Shown here piece by piece: positions 54,626-64,000 of a DNA stretch of 64,000 nt; position 1 is the first letter of the stretch, and each line of letters opens with the position of its first letter. This DNA comes from Atrina japonica (lineage: Eukaryota; Mollusca; Bivalvia; Pterioida; Pinnidae), in contig BROG01000395.1 of assembly GCA_030159075.1 (NCBI GenBank), forward strand, positions 496,001-560,000, written 5' to 3'. Both the position numbers and the translations under genes were made by a program. Under the pieces are notes generated by a model. The model was given only the letters and a program-made list of their open reading frames with translations, did no database searches and had not been told where the DNA came from.

Positions 54626-57600
54626 CTGTAACAGAATAAAAAGATCTCAATTACCTGAAACAACTCCAAAACACTTCTACAGCATCAAAAATACCACTTC
54701 AAGACATCTTCTTGCAAGAGTTTTATAATTAACAAGCAACACCACCTGTAGATAAAATGTCACAAAATCAGACCTATGGTAAGGCCATACACTTTTGTAC
54801 TGAGGGTTCGCAACATACTATAATGCTCTGTGTCAGGGAGGTCTCGATAGTTAGAGCATCACACTTTCTACTGTTACTGTAACAGGGAGGTCTTATGATT
54901 TATAGCATCACAATTCTATTCCAACTAGAAATGAGGTCTCAATTTTTACAACTTCAAACTTTCTACTGTTACTGTAACAAGGTGGGTTTATTCAATTTTT
55001 AAACCGCTTGTTGGTAAAGTGAACAAAACAAAATCTGTTCTGGTATGAGTAGTATCATACCTGCCAACCCTCACATTGTGTATGGGAGTTGCCCACACAA
55101 ACATCGAAATTCCGAAATCTCCCACTTGCCGCTCCGTTCCAGGAATAAAAAATCTCCCGCATTCGTATATATTTGAACCTGCAATGATTCACATTTGTAT
55201 TTCATAGGATTTTTTTTCATTATTGTCTGTCATAGATCTCACATTAAGGTATTACTCAAAGCCACTCTCTGTTTGCTGCGGAGCCAAGTTCCAGTGGCCT
55301 TATATTTTGTCGATGTCACTTTATCGCTGTTTTGAATTTTGTTTACGATTGTAGCAGCATATTGATGAACATATTATGATCTGATCGAACGAAGCTGAAG
55401 TTGACCTATGACTGTGGATTAAAACTTGTTTGCTATGGTACAAAACCTGGGGCTCTTAACACTTTGTGGAAATTCTTCTCTAACAATGCCAAATCACCAT
55501 CAAAGGGGTGTAATCAACTCCTGCTAATCCTGTAATTAGATTTTCAACTTGGAAATTTCCGCCACATGCTGATGCCTTCAACAAAAAACTGCCAACATTG
55601 GGCTGCTTATGTTGTTAATAGTTATCTCATATTCTCTTAAACACCGTTTCAGATTTCAACTCTACCATGACATATAAAGCCTAACACAGAATTTAAAATG
55701 TCAGTGTTTGTTATTTTCAAAATAACCTAGATATCCCGATTTTTCTAAGTTAGCCCCGGTACCTGTTGCCAAATACGTGTAGTACATTAATACTAATAGT
55801 GAACATTTCTTGATGCCAAAAAAACCCCCCAAAAAACATCAAACTAAACAGTGGTCAAAATTGGCAAATGGTACTACAATGTATGGTTCTTATTTGTGCC
55901 AAACGAAATCAAAATGCACTGTCCTGGCTCTGAGGCATTTAAAAAGAAAAAAGAAAAACTTGTATAGATTATAACAATGAGTGAAGAAATAAACTATATT
56001 TAATAATTTATATACGTGTATTGGTGCTTTGTAGATGTATATAGTGTACAGGTCATATATAGTTGGGCTGAAAATGTCGTTAGTGCAAAATTTCATCTGT
56101 CATGGCTGAGGGAGAGATCTCCCTCACTGAAGGTTTCAGAGGCTGGCAGGTATGGACTAGAATTAACTTGGGTAAAAACCGAAATTACCTCCCTTTAACA
56201 CAATATTGTGACCATTTTGTACTCATCACCAGGTTTAAGAAGTATTGAGATTCAACTCATTTACCCCTATAAAAACAATTGGACTGACCTAAATCATTGA
56301 TTTACAGAGGAGTCCATTGTTTTTCAGGGGTTGATGAGTTCAATAAAGGACCCATGATTATGTTGCAATCTTAATATAACTATACTAGTTAACAATGAAA
56401 TGTCTATACAGTAAAACCTGCTTTAGCGACCACCTCTATATTAGGATTACCTGTTTATAGAGGCCAGTTTTTTTCAAGTCCCTTGACTGCATACTCCAAC
56501 TAAACTGAACCTGTGTATAAGGGTCACTTGCACATAAAGGTCAATATTTTCTGGTTCCTTGGATGGCCCCTATATGCAGGTTTCACTGTAGCCTCATTTG
56601 TAATAAGGGAATTGTCTGTGCTTAAATATTCAAAATAATTGTTTTGGCAAACACAGCTAATGCCCATTTAAACATATTATATGTGAGAATTCGTACTGAC
56701 ATTAAGTTTTCAAATACTAGTAGAGAAAAAACAATTTTTTTTATACACTATTCGAACCATGAGTTAAACCCAACAAATCAGCACAAATCACCCGTACTTG
56801 TATGGCTTTCTGACTTGAGGTTTACAGCATTTAGCCTATCTATGATGTCTTCCAATTCCTCTTCTTCAGGGGAAAATTCAACACCTGTGTATGCCTTGTT
56901 TTGACAACAGTATTCAATGAAGCTGAAAGAAGAAAAAAAAAAAATAGATGAGTTAGAGGAACACTGTGCCATTAGAATTAAATCATCCATGGAGATTTTA
57001 AAGTCCCATAACTCTTGTAAATACTGCCAAATGTTGGCCATAATCAAACTCATCTGAAGATTTTAAAGTCCCATAATTCTGGTAAATACTGCCAAATGTT
57101 GGCCATTATCAAACTCATCTGAAGATTTAAAGTCCCATAACTTAAATACTGCCAAATGTTGGTCATAATCAAACTCATCTGAAGATTTAAAAAGTCCCAT
57201 AACTCTGGTAAATACTGCCAAATGTTGGACATAATCAATTTCATCTGAATTTTTTAAGACCATAACTCTGGTAAATACTTCCAAATGTTGGCCATAATCA
57301 AACTCATCTGAAGATTTAAAGTCCCATAACTCTGGTAAATACTGCCAAATGTTGGTCATAATCAATTTCATCTGAATTTTTTAAGACCATAACTCTGGTA
57401 AATACTGCCAAATGTTGGCCATAATCAAACTCATCTGAAGATTTTAAAGTCCCATAACTCTGGTAAATACTGTATAGTTGCTTTTATTCAGGGTGGATTT
57501 AATTTTGCTATACTCGTGGTCAATGAAAATCCCGCGAAATTAAATACCCATGAATAAAATACCTTACACTTATGAAGTATCAGAAAGACAATTCGTAACC

Positions 57601-58590
57601 AATCATGCACGAAATTTAATAACCGTGAATAAGATCCATTCAGAAAAACGCGAAATTTTCTCCCCTTGAAATTAAACTACTATACAGTACTGTCAAATGT
57701 TGGCCATAATCAAACTCATCTGAGTTGTCAATGGAATATGGCATATCTGTTTCAAAAGAAAAGTAAACTGTGAGAAAACCAACCACAAGATAGACAGAGA
57801 GGCTAGAATATATATGCACCTAAATATATAGGTACCTAAAATGTTGACAAATACATAATCTTCAACTTTGAACGTCATTCTATCACAACTGCACATACAT
57901 AGACAAACTAATGCTATGGCTCACTTAAAGTTCTTAAACAAACATTCGGGTAGTATTGATCAATCACTGCCATGACTCCTACCTGTAAAACAATTACTGA
58001 ATGAATGGTGAGAAATCACAGAAATTTATTCAGACAGATGGACAGATTGATGCAGACAAAACCTCTACCAGTAGTTCCCTAGTTTCACTGAATAGAAAAT
58101 CCTCAAAATAAACTTAAGAATGAAATATTACTCATCTTTGGCTAATCCTGAATTCTGATTGGCTGAGCAGTCAAAGTTGAGAATATTCTGACACTTGAGT
58201 AAATTCTCGAGTACTATGGTGCCGGACCAGGATTACAACATTTCAAGTATTGAACAAGATTTTTCCAAATGAATCCTTACAATCATCAACAATGTGTGAG
58301 AACAACAAATAAATACACAGATAATCTTGTCCCTTCCTGTTTGTCGTATTGCAGACATTTCACATAATGACAGGCATCTCAAACTTACCCTTTCCAGTGT
58401 GGATCCAAAGACAATGTCCGCGGGTCACCGACCACAATCATCAGAGCTTTAGCTCGTGTTATTGTTACATTGAATCTCTGATTGAAAAGAAAAATAAGAT
58501 TTTTTCAATGTACTAATTATTTGTATATTTCAAAAGAATAAGCACAAAAAAAAACCACACACACACAAATGGAGACAGACAGACAGTCAC

Positions 58591-58651
<61 letters not shown>

Positions 58652-60469
58652 GAGACAGACAGACAGACACACACATGGAGACAGACAGACACACAAAAAC
58701 AATACTATCAACACCGACAACACACAAATCAATTATATACACCATACAACACAAATAAGTTCTCACTCAAGTTCTTTTAACAAGGAATGCCCAAAATAGA
58801 GAATATTACAACACACCATGCTATAGCTAAAAATCTCTGATCAAAACCTTTTTACTAATACTTGAATAGACTTGCGGGCATTTCTCGATCTTTGAAATGA
58901 CCTTCCATTCATAATTTCTATGCTTTTTTCAATGGCAAGTGTCATACACCATAAAAGATATAGAATAATCAAAATTTGATGGGATGGATGCTTAATATTG
59001 GTCAGTACTGTATATGGTATTTCAAGTTTAAATACAAACAGGAAACCATTGAAGGCAATATGACCCAAATGAACTGCAATACATCTGGTATTTGAATTAC
59101 ACGGACAATGGTGAAGGTCTACGTAAAAAAAGAAGGTCATCTTCATTAATGTCATCATGACCTATCATTCTGCGTCAAGAGTAACGATTGAACACTCTTA
59201 ACAGTTTTTTCACAACAGACCTAAAAAACAAGTTAAATATGTTTCACCGACAGGGAACTAATAAAATGCTTCCTAATTTTTTGAGTTGAGAAGTACATGA
59301 AAAATGTACACACGAAATACAGACCACAAAATAACACAGGAGCAATCGTGGAGGTTACAACAAATACAAATCATGTTACCTCCTTTTCTTTTTTGATGAA
59401 TTTCATTTTTAGATCTTCATTATTGCTATCGTTACCTGCAGTTTACGGTCATTCCTTTTAGCATAACCTGTAAATGGGTTATGACCATTTCTGTTATTTT
59501 GTGGCCTGAAAATATCTAATATTGTTGTAATGACATCGGGAAATTTCAACACTGAACTCCCGTTTTAACAGAGGTCTAAAAATAGTCCTGGACTTGTTAC
59601 CAACTGGCTCCCTATGGATATGCATACCTTCGGATTCTTAAGAAATCCCAGTTTGTAGGTCATATCTAATGACAGATATTCCGGATTACTCCTTACTGTT
59701 GATACAATGATCACCAACCTCTCCTGACCCTGGAATTCCTCCACAGATCCCACCTGAATGTTGTTCCAGTTTTCTCGCCTCAGCAAGCTCTGAATTTTTT
59801 GGACCTACAAACATGGCAACACTTTTATCAGATGTAACATCAGTTCTATAACTCTGGTAAAAAAAACACTTAAATTTCTATAACTCTGGCAAAAAACATT
59901 TAAATGTCTATAACTGGTAAAAAAAAATTAAATTTCTATAAATCTGGTAGAAAACACTTAAACTTCTATAACTCTGGCAAAAAACATTAAAATGTCTATA
60001 ACTAGTAAAAAAAAATTTAATTTCTATAAATCTGGTAAAAAACACTTCTGTTAAAAACACTTAAAACTTCTATAACTCTGGTAAAAAACACTAAAAACTT
60101 CTATAAATCTGGTAAAAACACTTAAAACTTCTATAACTCTGGTAAAAACACTTTAACTTCTATAACTCTGGTAAAAAACACTTAAACTTCTATAACTCTG
60201 TTAAAGAACACTTAAACTTCTATAACTCTGGTAAAAACACTTAAACTTCTATAAATCTGGTAAAAAACACTTAAACTTCTATAACTCTGTTAAAAAACAC
60301 TTAAACTTCTGTAACTCTGGTAAAAAACACTTAAACCTCTATAACATTGGTGAAACACTTAAACATCTGTCAGCCTAGTAAGAAAACTTAAACGTCTATA
60401 ACTCTGGTAAAAAACACTTAAACTTCTGAACCTCTGGTAAAAAACACTTAAAGGGATGCTTCACCCCAA

Positions 60470-60560
<91 letters not shown>

Positions 60561-63500
60561 GAGAGACACACACAGAGAGACAGACAGAGAGACAGACAGA
60601 GAGAGAGAGAGACAGAGACACTTGGACAATGCACTTTTGATAAGTAGTCATATAAGCAGTTATCGTATTCTTTACATTAAACAAAGCTATTATAACAAAA
60701 GCCAACCGACTTTAGACACAGCCCCCAAGCATGCGTATATGACACATTCCTGATAATGATAGACATTTATTTCGGAATCCTCAACCCTACACTGAAATCA
60801 AAACACAAATATATTAATAAATCCTGACACGTCTCTGAGTAGATCTAGGCTTTTTCAATTCATGCAAAACAGATCCAATCAACAATTATTTATAACAAAA
60901 TCAGGATTTTAAAATGTTTATTTCGTTACCATTTAACTTGACTTTTTAAAATTCGAAACCCAACATTATAATATAATTTGAGGAATAAAATGTGATCCGG
61001 AATCTGTAAGCATGTACGTATGTGGTGTATATGAAAAGAACGGTGTAGCCTACATCACAAACAACAGAGGGCGCTGTGTTTTTTTAGTGTTTGAAATACA
61101 ACATGGCCGCTTCCTACAGCTGTAATTTTATTGTTATAAAACGGCTGTACCTCGGTTATTTCTTGTCAGAAAAACATAAAAATTTCGAAATAGATTCTGG
61201 GAATCATAATAATCATTTTAAACAAAACTTGTCAAAATGGTGAACTATCCCTTTAAACTTCTATAACTCCAGTAAAAAACACTTAAAACTTCTATAACCC
61301 CGGTAAAAAACACTTAAAACTTCTATAACCCCGGTAATAAACACTTAAAACTTCTATAACCCTGGTAAAAAACACTTAAAACTTCTATAACCCCGGTAAA
61401 AAACACTTAAAACTTCTATAACCCCGGTAAAAACACTTAAAACTTCTATAACCCCAGTAAAAAACACTTAAAACTTCTATAACCCCGGTAAAAAAACACT
61501 TAAAACTTCTATATCCACAGTAAAAAACACTTAAAACTTCTATAACCCCAGTAAAGAAACACTTAAAACTTTTATAACCTTGGTAAAAAACACTTAAAAC
61601 TTCTATAACCCCAGTAAAAAACACTTAAAACTTCTATAATACTAAAAAAAACACTCAACTGTCTATAACTCTTGTAAAAAATACTTCAACTTCTATAACT
61701 CTGGTAAAAAAACACCTAGACTTATATAACTCTGGTAAAAAACACTTAAAACTTCTGTAACTCTGGTCATAAACACTTAAACTTCTATAACTCCAGTTAA
61801 AATTACCAATTGTAGCTATTAAAATATGTCCTATTTAAAAACTGATGTGAAGTATCATACCAAATATGGTTTAAATTTGAAGAAAGACAGTATTAAAGAT
61901 GTTTGCCATAATTCAGAAAATGGACCAAAAAATACAAACAGATGGACCAAAAACAAAATATACCTTCTGATCAATCTTTGATCTCAGGGATATAGAACAT
62001 TTTAAAATTATATGAAAACTTCCTTACACACTTTGTTTGAAACATAATTTACATGTACATTTAATTGAAATTACACATGTATATTTATCTTCATTACCCA
62101 ATGTCCTATATAAGAATGTATAAATCTGGGCTGTTTCCAAGCTTTTTTGGCAGATTTTTTTTTCACAGCCACTTGCAATTGGCCTTGGGTAACAGTTTTC
62201 CCACAACTTTGTTTATCCCAAGGGGACAATACTTTGACTATTCCCCTGAACACCCATGATATAACTGTAAGATATAATACCTGTTTTCTATAAGGTGAGA
62301 TGATACCAATATCTTTCTCAGACAATCTAACACCTGATTTCTTCTCTTTCAGCAAGCTACAAACATACTTGAAAACAACAATTGCTTCATCTGCATTGAA
62401 AAAAGAAGGACTTCTTTCTTCTCTCATGTCCTGACCACTGACACCATGGAAAATCAAGGGGAAGTTCTTTCGTGGAAGCTTTTCCCAGTTGCACAAGGAC
62501 TCAGAGAGTGAACCGGCACATCTCTCCAACTCTCCATTATAGAACACCTTGTTGGGATGCTCCAAGATGGCAGGGTGAGATCGGTAGTTTTTCAGGAGCT
62601 TTGTGATGATTTTGTTGTTGTACGGTTTTTCGCCTTTTTTGTCTCTACGCTGGTACACAGGACACTGACTCATGTATCTTTCTAACAGTGAAATATCTGT
62701 TGAAGAACAAGAAAAATTTTCTGTAGACAGAATGAACACAGACCTGGATACAAGACCTATCCATCTGCCACAAAAATTGTATCTTTCAAAACAGGAGACT
62801 ATCCAAAAATGATATGAATCAAAGAAATTTTGTCAGAAAATATTTTTAGAAAAACTAGTGATCCTTTTACGACAGTTGGCCTTCCATGAGCCTGGAGCCC
62901 ATTTAACTATATTTTTTTAAAAGTAAATTTGTTGTAAGTTTTACTATTAAGGGAATACAGGTTAACCGTATCCTTTATTTAGCACAATTCATGGTCCGAG
63001 ATCTCCACAAGATAAAAATCAATGTTCTGGTAGGAAATGGTAATGTATCGTAAAATTGATTTATGGCATATGAATTAATATTATACATAATGTTATTATT
63101 TACAATTTATTAAAAATAAAACAAAAACCAAAAAAACCACCAATTTTTATAAGAAAATAAATAATACATAGAGGATATTTGACAATTGTTTTTGAATAAC
63201 ATGTTTATTACATTGAGTGACGAAGGAGAATACATATTTAACACAAGTGTGTAGCAGTCGTGTTAAATATGTATTCTCCTGCCTCACTCAATGGTAATAA
63301 ACATGTTATTCGAAAACAATTTTGTCAAATATTCTATTTATTACATTTTTCAGTTAAGTTTCGTTTATAGGCCATAGATTTACCCGATGTTCTGTACATG
63401 TAGGCTAGTCTACGACTACAGCTTGTGAAATGTAAAGAAACCACATTTTGAGACCACTCATCCAACGGGCAAGTGCTTGACGGAAAGTACTTGTCAAAAA

Positions 63501-64000
63501 TGAAAAACGACTCGTCCAAATTTTTCAGATTGTATCCACATTCTATAAATAGTTTCTTGTTTTATCACTGCATATGTTATAAGTTTAATCGTCTGCAAAA
63601 ACTCAAAATAATCCACCGAATTATTACTTTTCCTCTATTTTGACATTCAACTTCTGAAATTCAGTTTATAAATTCCTTACATTAATTGCATTTTTTTATA
63701 TTATCTAACTAAGATCAAGGCCATTTTTGTAATTCAAACAAACTTTCAAACTTACAAAAGGCGACGATTTGTTTTGTAACATGATATGCAGTATTAAATA
63801 AAAAAAAAAAAAATTTCTTGTTTATTCAGTAAAATTTTTTTTCTTGGCACACTACCTAATGCCCTGACATATGTTTCCCACTCCCTTGAGCATTTAAAAT
63901 GACATTTTTATATCTTGTGGGGTTTACGTTTTTCCTCCCCGAGTGTAAATGAACCAGTAAATAAAGTGGAATTTTCATCTTCTTACCTTGGAAATTCTCT
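54501..64000 (-). CDS. MOV10-family RNA helicase, C-terminal part (partial gene)
   Basis: SF1 (UPF1-like) RNA helicase of the MOV10/MOV10L1/Armitage group, which acts in small-RNA silencing and retroelement control in animals. Minus-strand coding exons in gene order: 64000-63987 (partial), 62696-62281, 59804-59628, 58477-58389, 56922-~56798, 54625-54501. Joined, ~314 residues are visible. Motifs in order: [78 protein letters not shown] (motif V), [20 protein letters not shown] (motif VI), then [13 protein letters not shown] and an acidic tail ending [10 protein letters not shown]. All junction phases agree. Walker A/B motifs and the N-terminus lie beyond the right edge. MOV10 and MOV10L1 cannot be told apart with certainty: [14 protein letters not shown] leans to MOV10L1, [12 protein letters not shown] to MOV10. 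Confidence 0.93.
54626..56797. other. MOV10-like last intron
   Basis: Tandem-like phrases with actttctactgttactgtaa (~54865, 54955), and further degenerate dispersed sequence (55050-56600) including cagtaaaacctgctttagcg at ~56410. No gene seen. Confidence 0.5.
56798..56922 (-). CDS. MOV10-like exon (YTG motif)
   Basis: Acceptor tctttcag; one base completes Gly, then [20 protein letters not shown], matching the MOV10 FxxYCxxNxxYTG block just after motif VI. Two donors keep the same phase: acaa-gtacgg (end 56798) or acgg-gtgatt (end 56792). Confidence 0.87.
56975..57730 (-). repeat. ~62-bp tandem repeat in a MOV10-like intron
   Basis: About eight units of aagtcccataactctggtaa, atactgccaaatgttggcca, taatcaaactcatctgaaga. 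A MITE interrupts it at 57470-57687, after which half a unit continues. Frames at 56778-57371 include repeat translation. Confidence 0.92.
57470..57687. mobile_element. TA-flanked MITE, 218 bp, inside the tandem array
   Basis: ctgtatagttgcttttattc at the left and aaactactatacag at the right are inverted ends; TA is at 57468-57469 and 57688-57689. Neighbouring array units (aaatactgccaaatg) give the empty site. Interior has cccgcgaaattaaata and cacgaaatttaataac in both orientations. Confidence 0.92.
58389..58477 (-). CDS. MOV10-like exon with helicase motif VI
   Basis: Acceptor caatcag, donor agg-gtaagt. Encodes [20 protein letters not shown] then TLSLDPHWK; the Arg of TRAKA is the motif VI residue that contacts ATP in SF1 helicases. 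Confidence 0.93.
58553..58710. repeat. (CA)n / cagacaga microsatellite
   Basis: (AC) run of ~25 at 58592-58649 flanked by acagacagacag and acacacatggagacag. Confidence 0.96.
58711..59627. other. MOV10-like intron, no feature seen
   Basis: AT-rich; the minus-strand frame at 58841-59158 has no domain. Confidence 0.45.
59628..59804 (-). CDS. MOV10-like exon with helicase motif V
   Basis: Acceptor gtttgtag, donor aag-gtatgc; 59 whole codons. Encodes [40 protein letters not shown] and KLGFLKNPK, joining in phase 0 on both sides. Confidence 0.94.
60452..61252. mobile_element. TTAA-flanked element, 801 bp, inside the tandem array
   Basis: Left end agggatgcttcacc, right end ggtgaactatccct (inverted, two or three mismatches). 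TTAA at 60448-60451 and 61253-61256. Array DNA reads aaacacttaaacttc when uninterrupted, so the insertion point is exact. Interior has a (GA)n microsatellite at 60473-60613 and otherwise non-coding DNA. PiggyBac-type signature. Confidence 0.92.
60473..60613. repeat. (GA)n microsatellite with gacagaga variants
   Basis: ~38 pure GA dinucleotides followed by mixed gacaga/cacaca. The arginine-glutamate and serine-leucine frames here are artefacts. Confidence 0.97.
62281..62696 (-). CDS. MOV10-like large exon (NYRSH to SPYRKQ)
   Basis: Acceptor ttcttcaacag, donor cag-gtatta; two bases plus 138 codons. Encodes [47 protein letters not shown]-like [49 protein letters not shown] and [15 protein letters not shown] is the SF1B motif IV-region signature of UPF1/MOV10. 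Confidence 0.95.
62697..63986. other. MOV10-like intron, with a foldback
   Basis: No exon recognised. A foldback lies at 63160-63345 and is listed separately. The frame at 63334-63519 has no domain. Confidence 0.5.
63160..63345. mobile_element. Foldback element, ~186 bp
   Basis: tatttgacaattgtttttga, ataacatgtttattacattg and ggagaatacatatttaacac are inverted at 63262-63334 with few changes. The loop is about 15 bases (aagtgtgtagcagtc). Confidence 0.85.
63987..64000 (-). CDS. MOV10-like exon, 3' edge only
   Basis: agagaatttccaag followed by gtaagaag, a strong donor. Read with one base left over (ENFQ plus G) it joins the next exon's AT to give Asp before ISLLERY. Only 14 bases are inside the window, so the call rests on donor and phase. 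Confidence 0.55.

Larger units (their letters stand above)
59835..61800 (+). repeat. ~30-bp tandem repeat in a MOV10-like intron
   Basis: acttctataactctggtaaa plus aaacacttaa, roughly 40 imperfect units in two blocks (59835-60451 and 61253-61800). The left block mostly has ctctggt, the right mostly ccccggt. Minus-strand frame 61385-61624 ([13 protein letters not shown] type) is repeat translation. Confidence 0.94.

Noticed and set aside
60456..60705. Arginine-glutamate and serine-leucine frames
   Set aside because: Translation of (GA)n.
30900..64000. Apollo, FAS1 and MOV10-like genes as one functional cluster
   Set aside because: Unrelated functions, different strands, long repeat-filled gaps; nothing suggests co-regulation.

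Overview
The window is animal nuclear DNA, most likely from a bivalve mollusc. It is AT-rich, has spliced genes with GT/AG introns, is dense in short repeats, and carries sequence habits I associate with oysters and relatives: frequent tacatgta, acaagaggcccatgggcc-type repeats, and a short element starting gtttattgttgtttaa. Species and chromosome cannot be told from the sequence.

Five genes can be supported. (1) 0.6-1.9 kb, plus: a cysteine-dioxygenase-like cupin, probably the last exon of a longer gene. (2) 12.6-20.6 kb, minus: mitochondrial ribosomal protein S33, two coding exons 7.6 kb apart, 106 residues when joined. (3) 30.9-32.7 kb, plus: an intronless Apollo/SNM1B (DCLRE1B) nuclease of 611 residues. 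(4) 36.7-45.7 kb, plus: a secreted protein with two fasciclin (FAS1) domains, six exons, 299 residues. (5) 54.5 kb to the right edge, minus: the C-terminal third of a MOV10-family RNA helicase (five full coding exons plus the edge of a sixth); its 5' part lies outside the window.

Between and inside these genes lies a large mobile and tandem-repeat load. Recognisable transposon relics are a mariner transposase fragment (6.6-6.8 kb, minus), the 3' end of a retroelement open frame (10.1-10.7 kb, plus), and a frameshifted FLYWCH-MULE transposase (24.9-26.0 kb, minus). Small non-autonomous elements are numerous. Two families have TTAA target duplications (piggyBac-like) and two have TA duplications (Tc1/mariner-like); several sit inside tandem arrays or duplicated DNA, so the empty site can be read next door. 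Tandem arrays include a 59-62 bp minisatellite of roughly 39 units between Apollo and the FAS1 gene, a 45-bp CAN-triplet array, a 172-bp triple repeat, a ~24-bp array in the MRPS33 intron, a 43-bp array in FAS1 intron 5, and ~62-bp and ~30-bp arrays in the MOV10-like introns.

The genes are unrelated in pathway (sulfur metabolism, mitochondrial translation, DNA-end processing, extracellular matrix, RNA helicase), as expected for a random stretch of animal chromosome. I see no CRISPR array, operon, or convincing new multi-gene system. The most informative unusual material is the set of small transposons with readable empty sites, the nested insertions, and the gene-structure oddities (intronless Apollo, a hidden splice acceptor in the dioxygenase frame, the widely split MRPS33).
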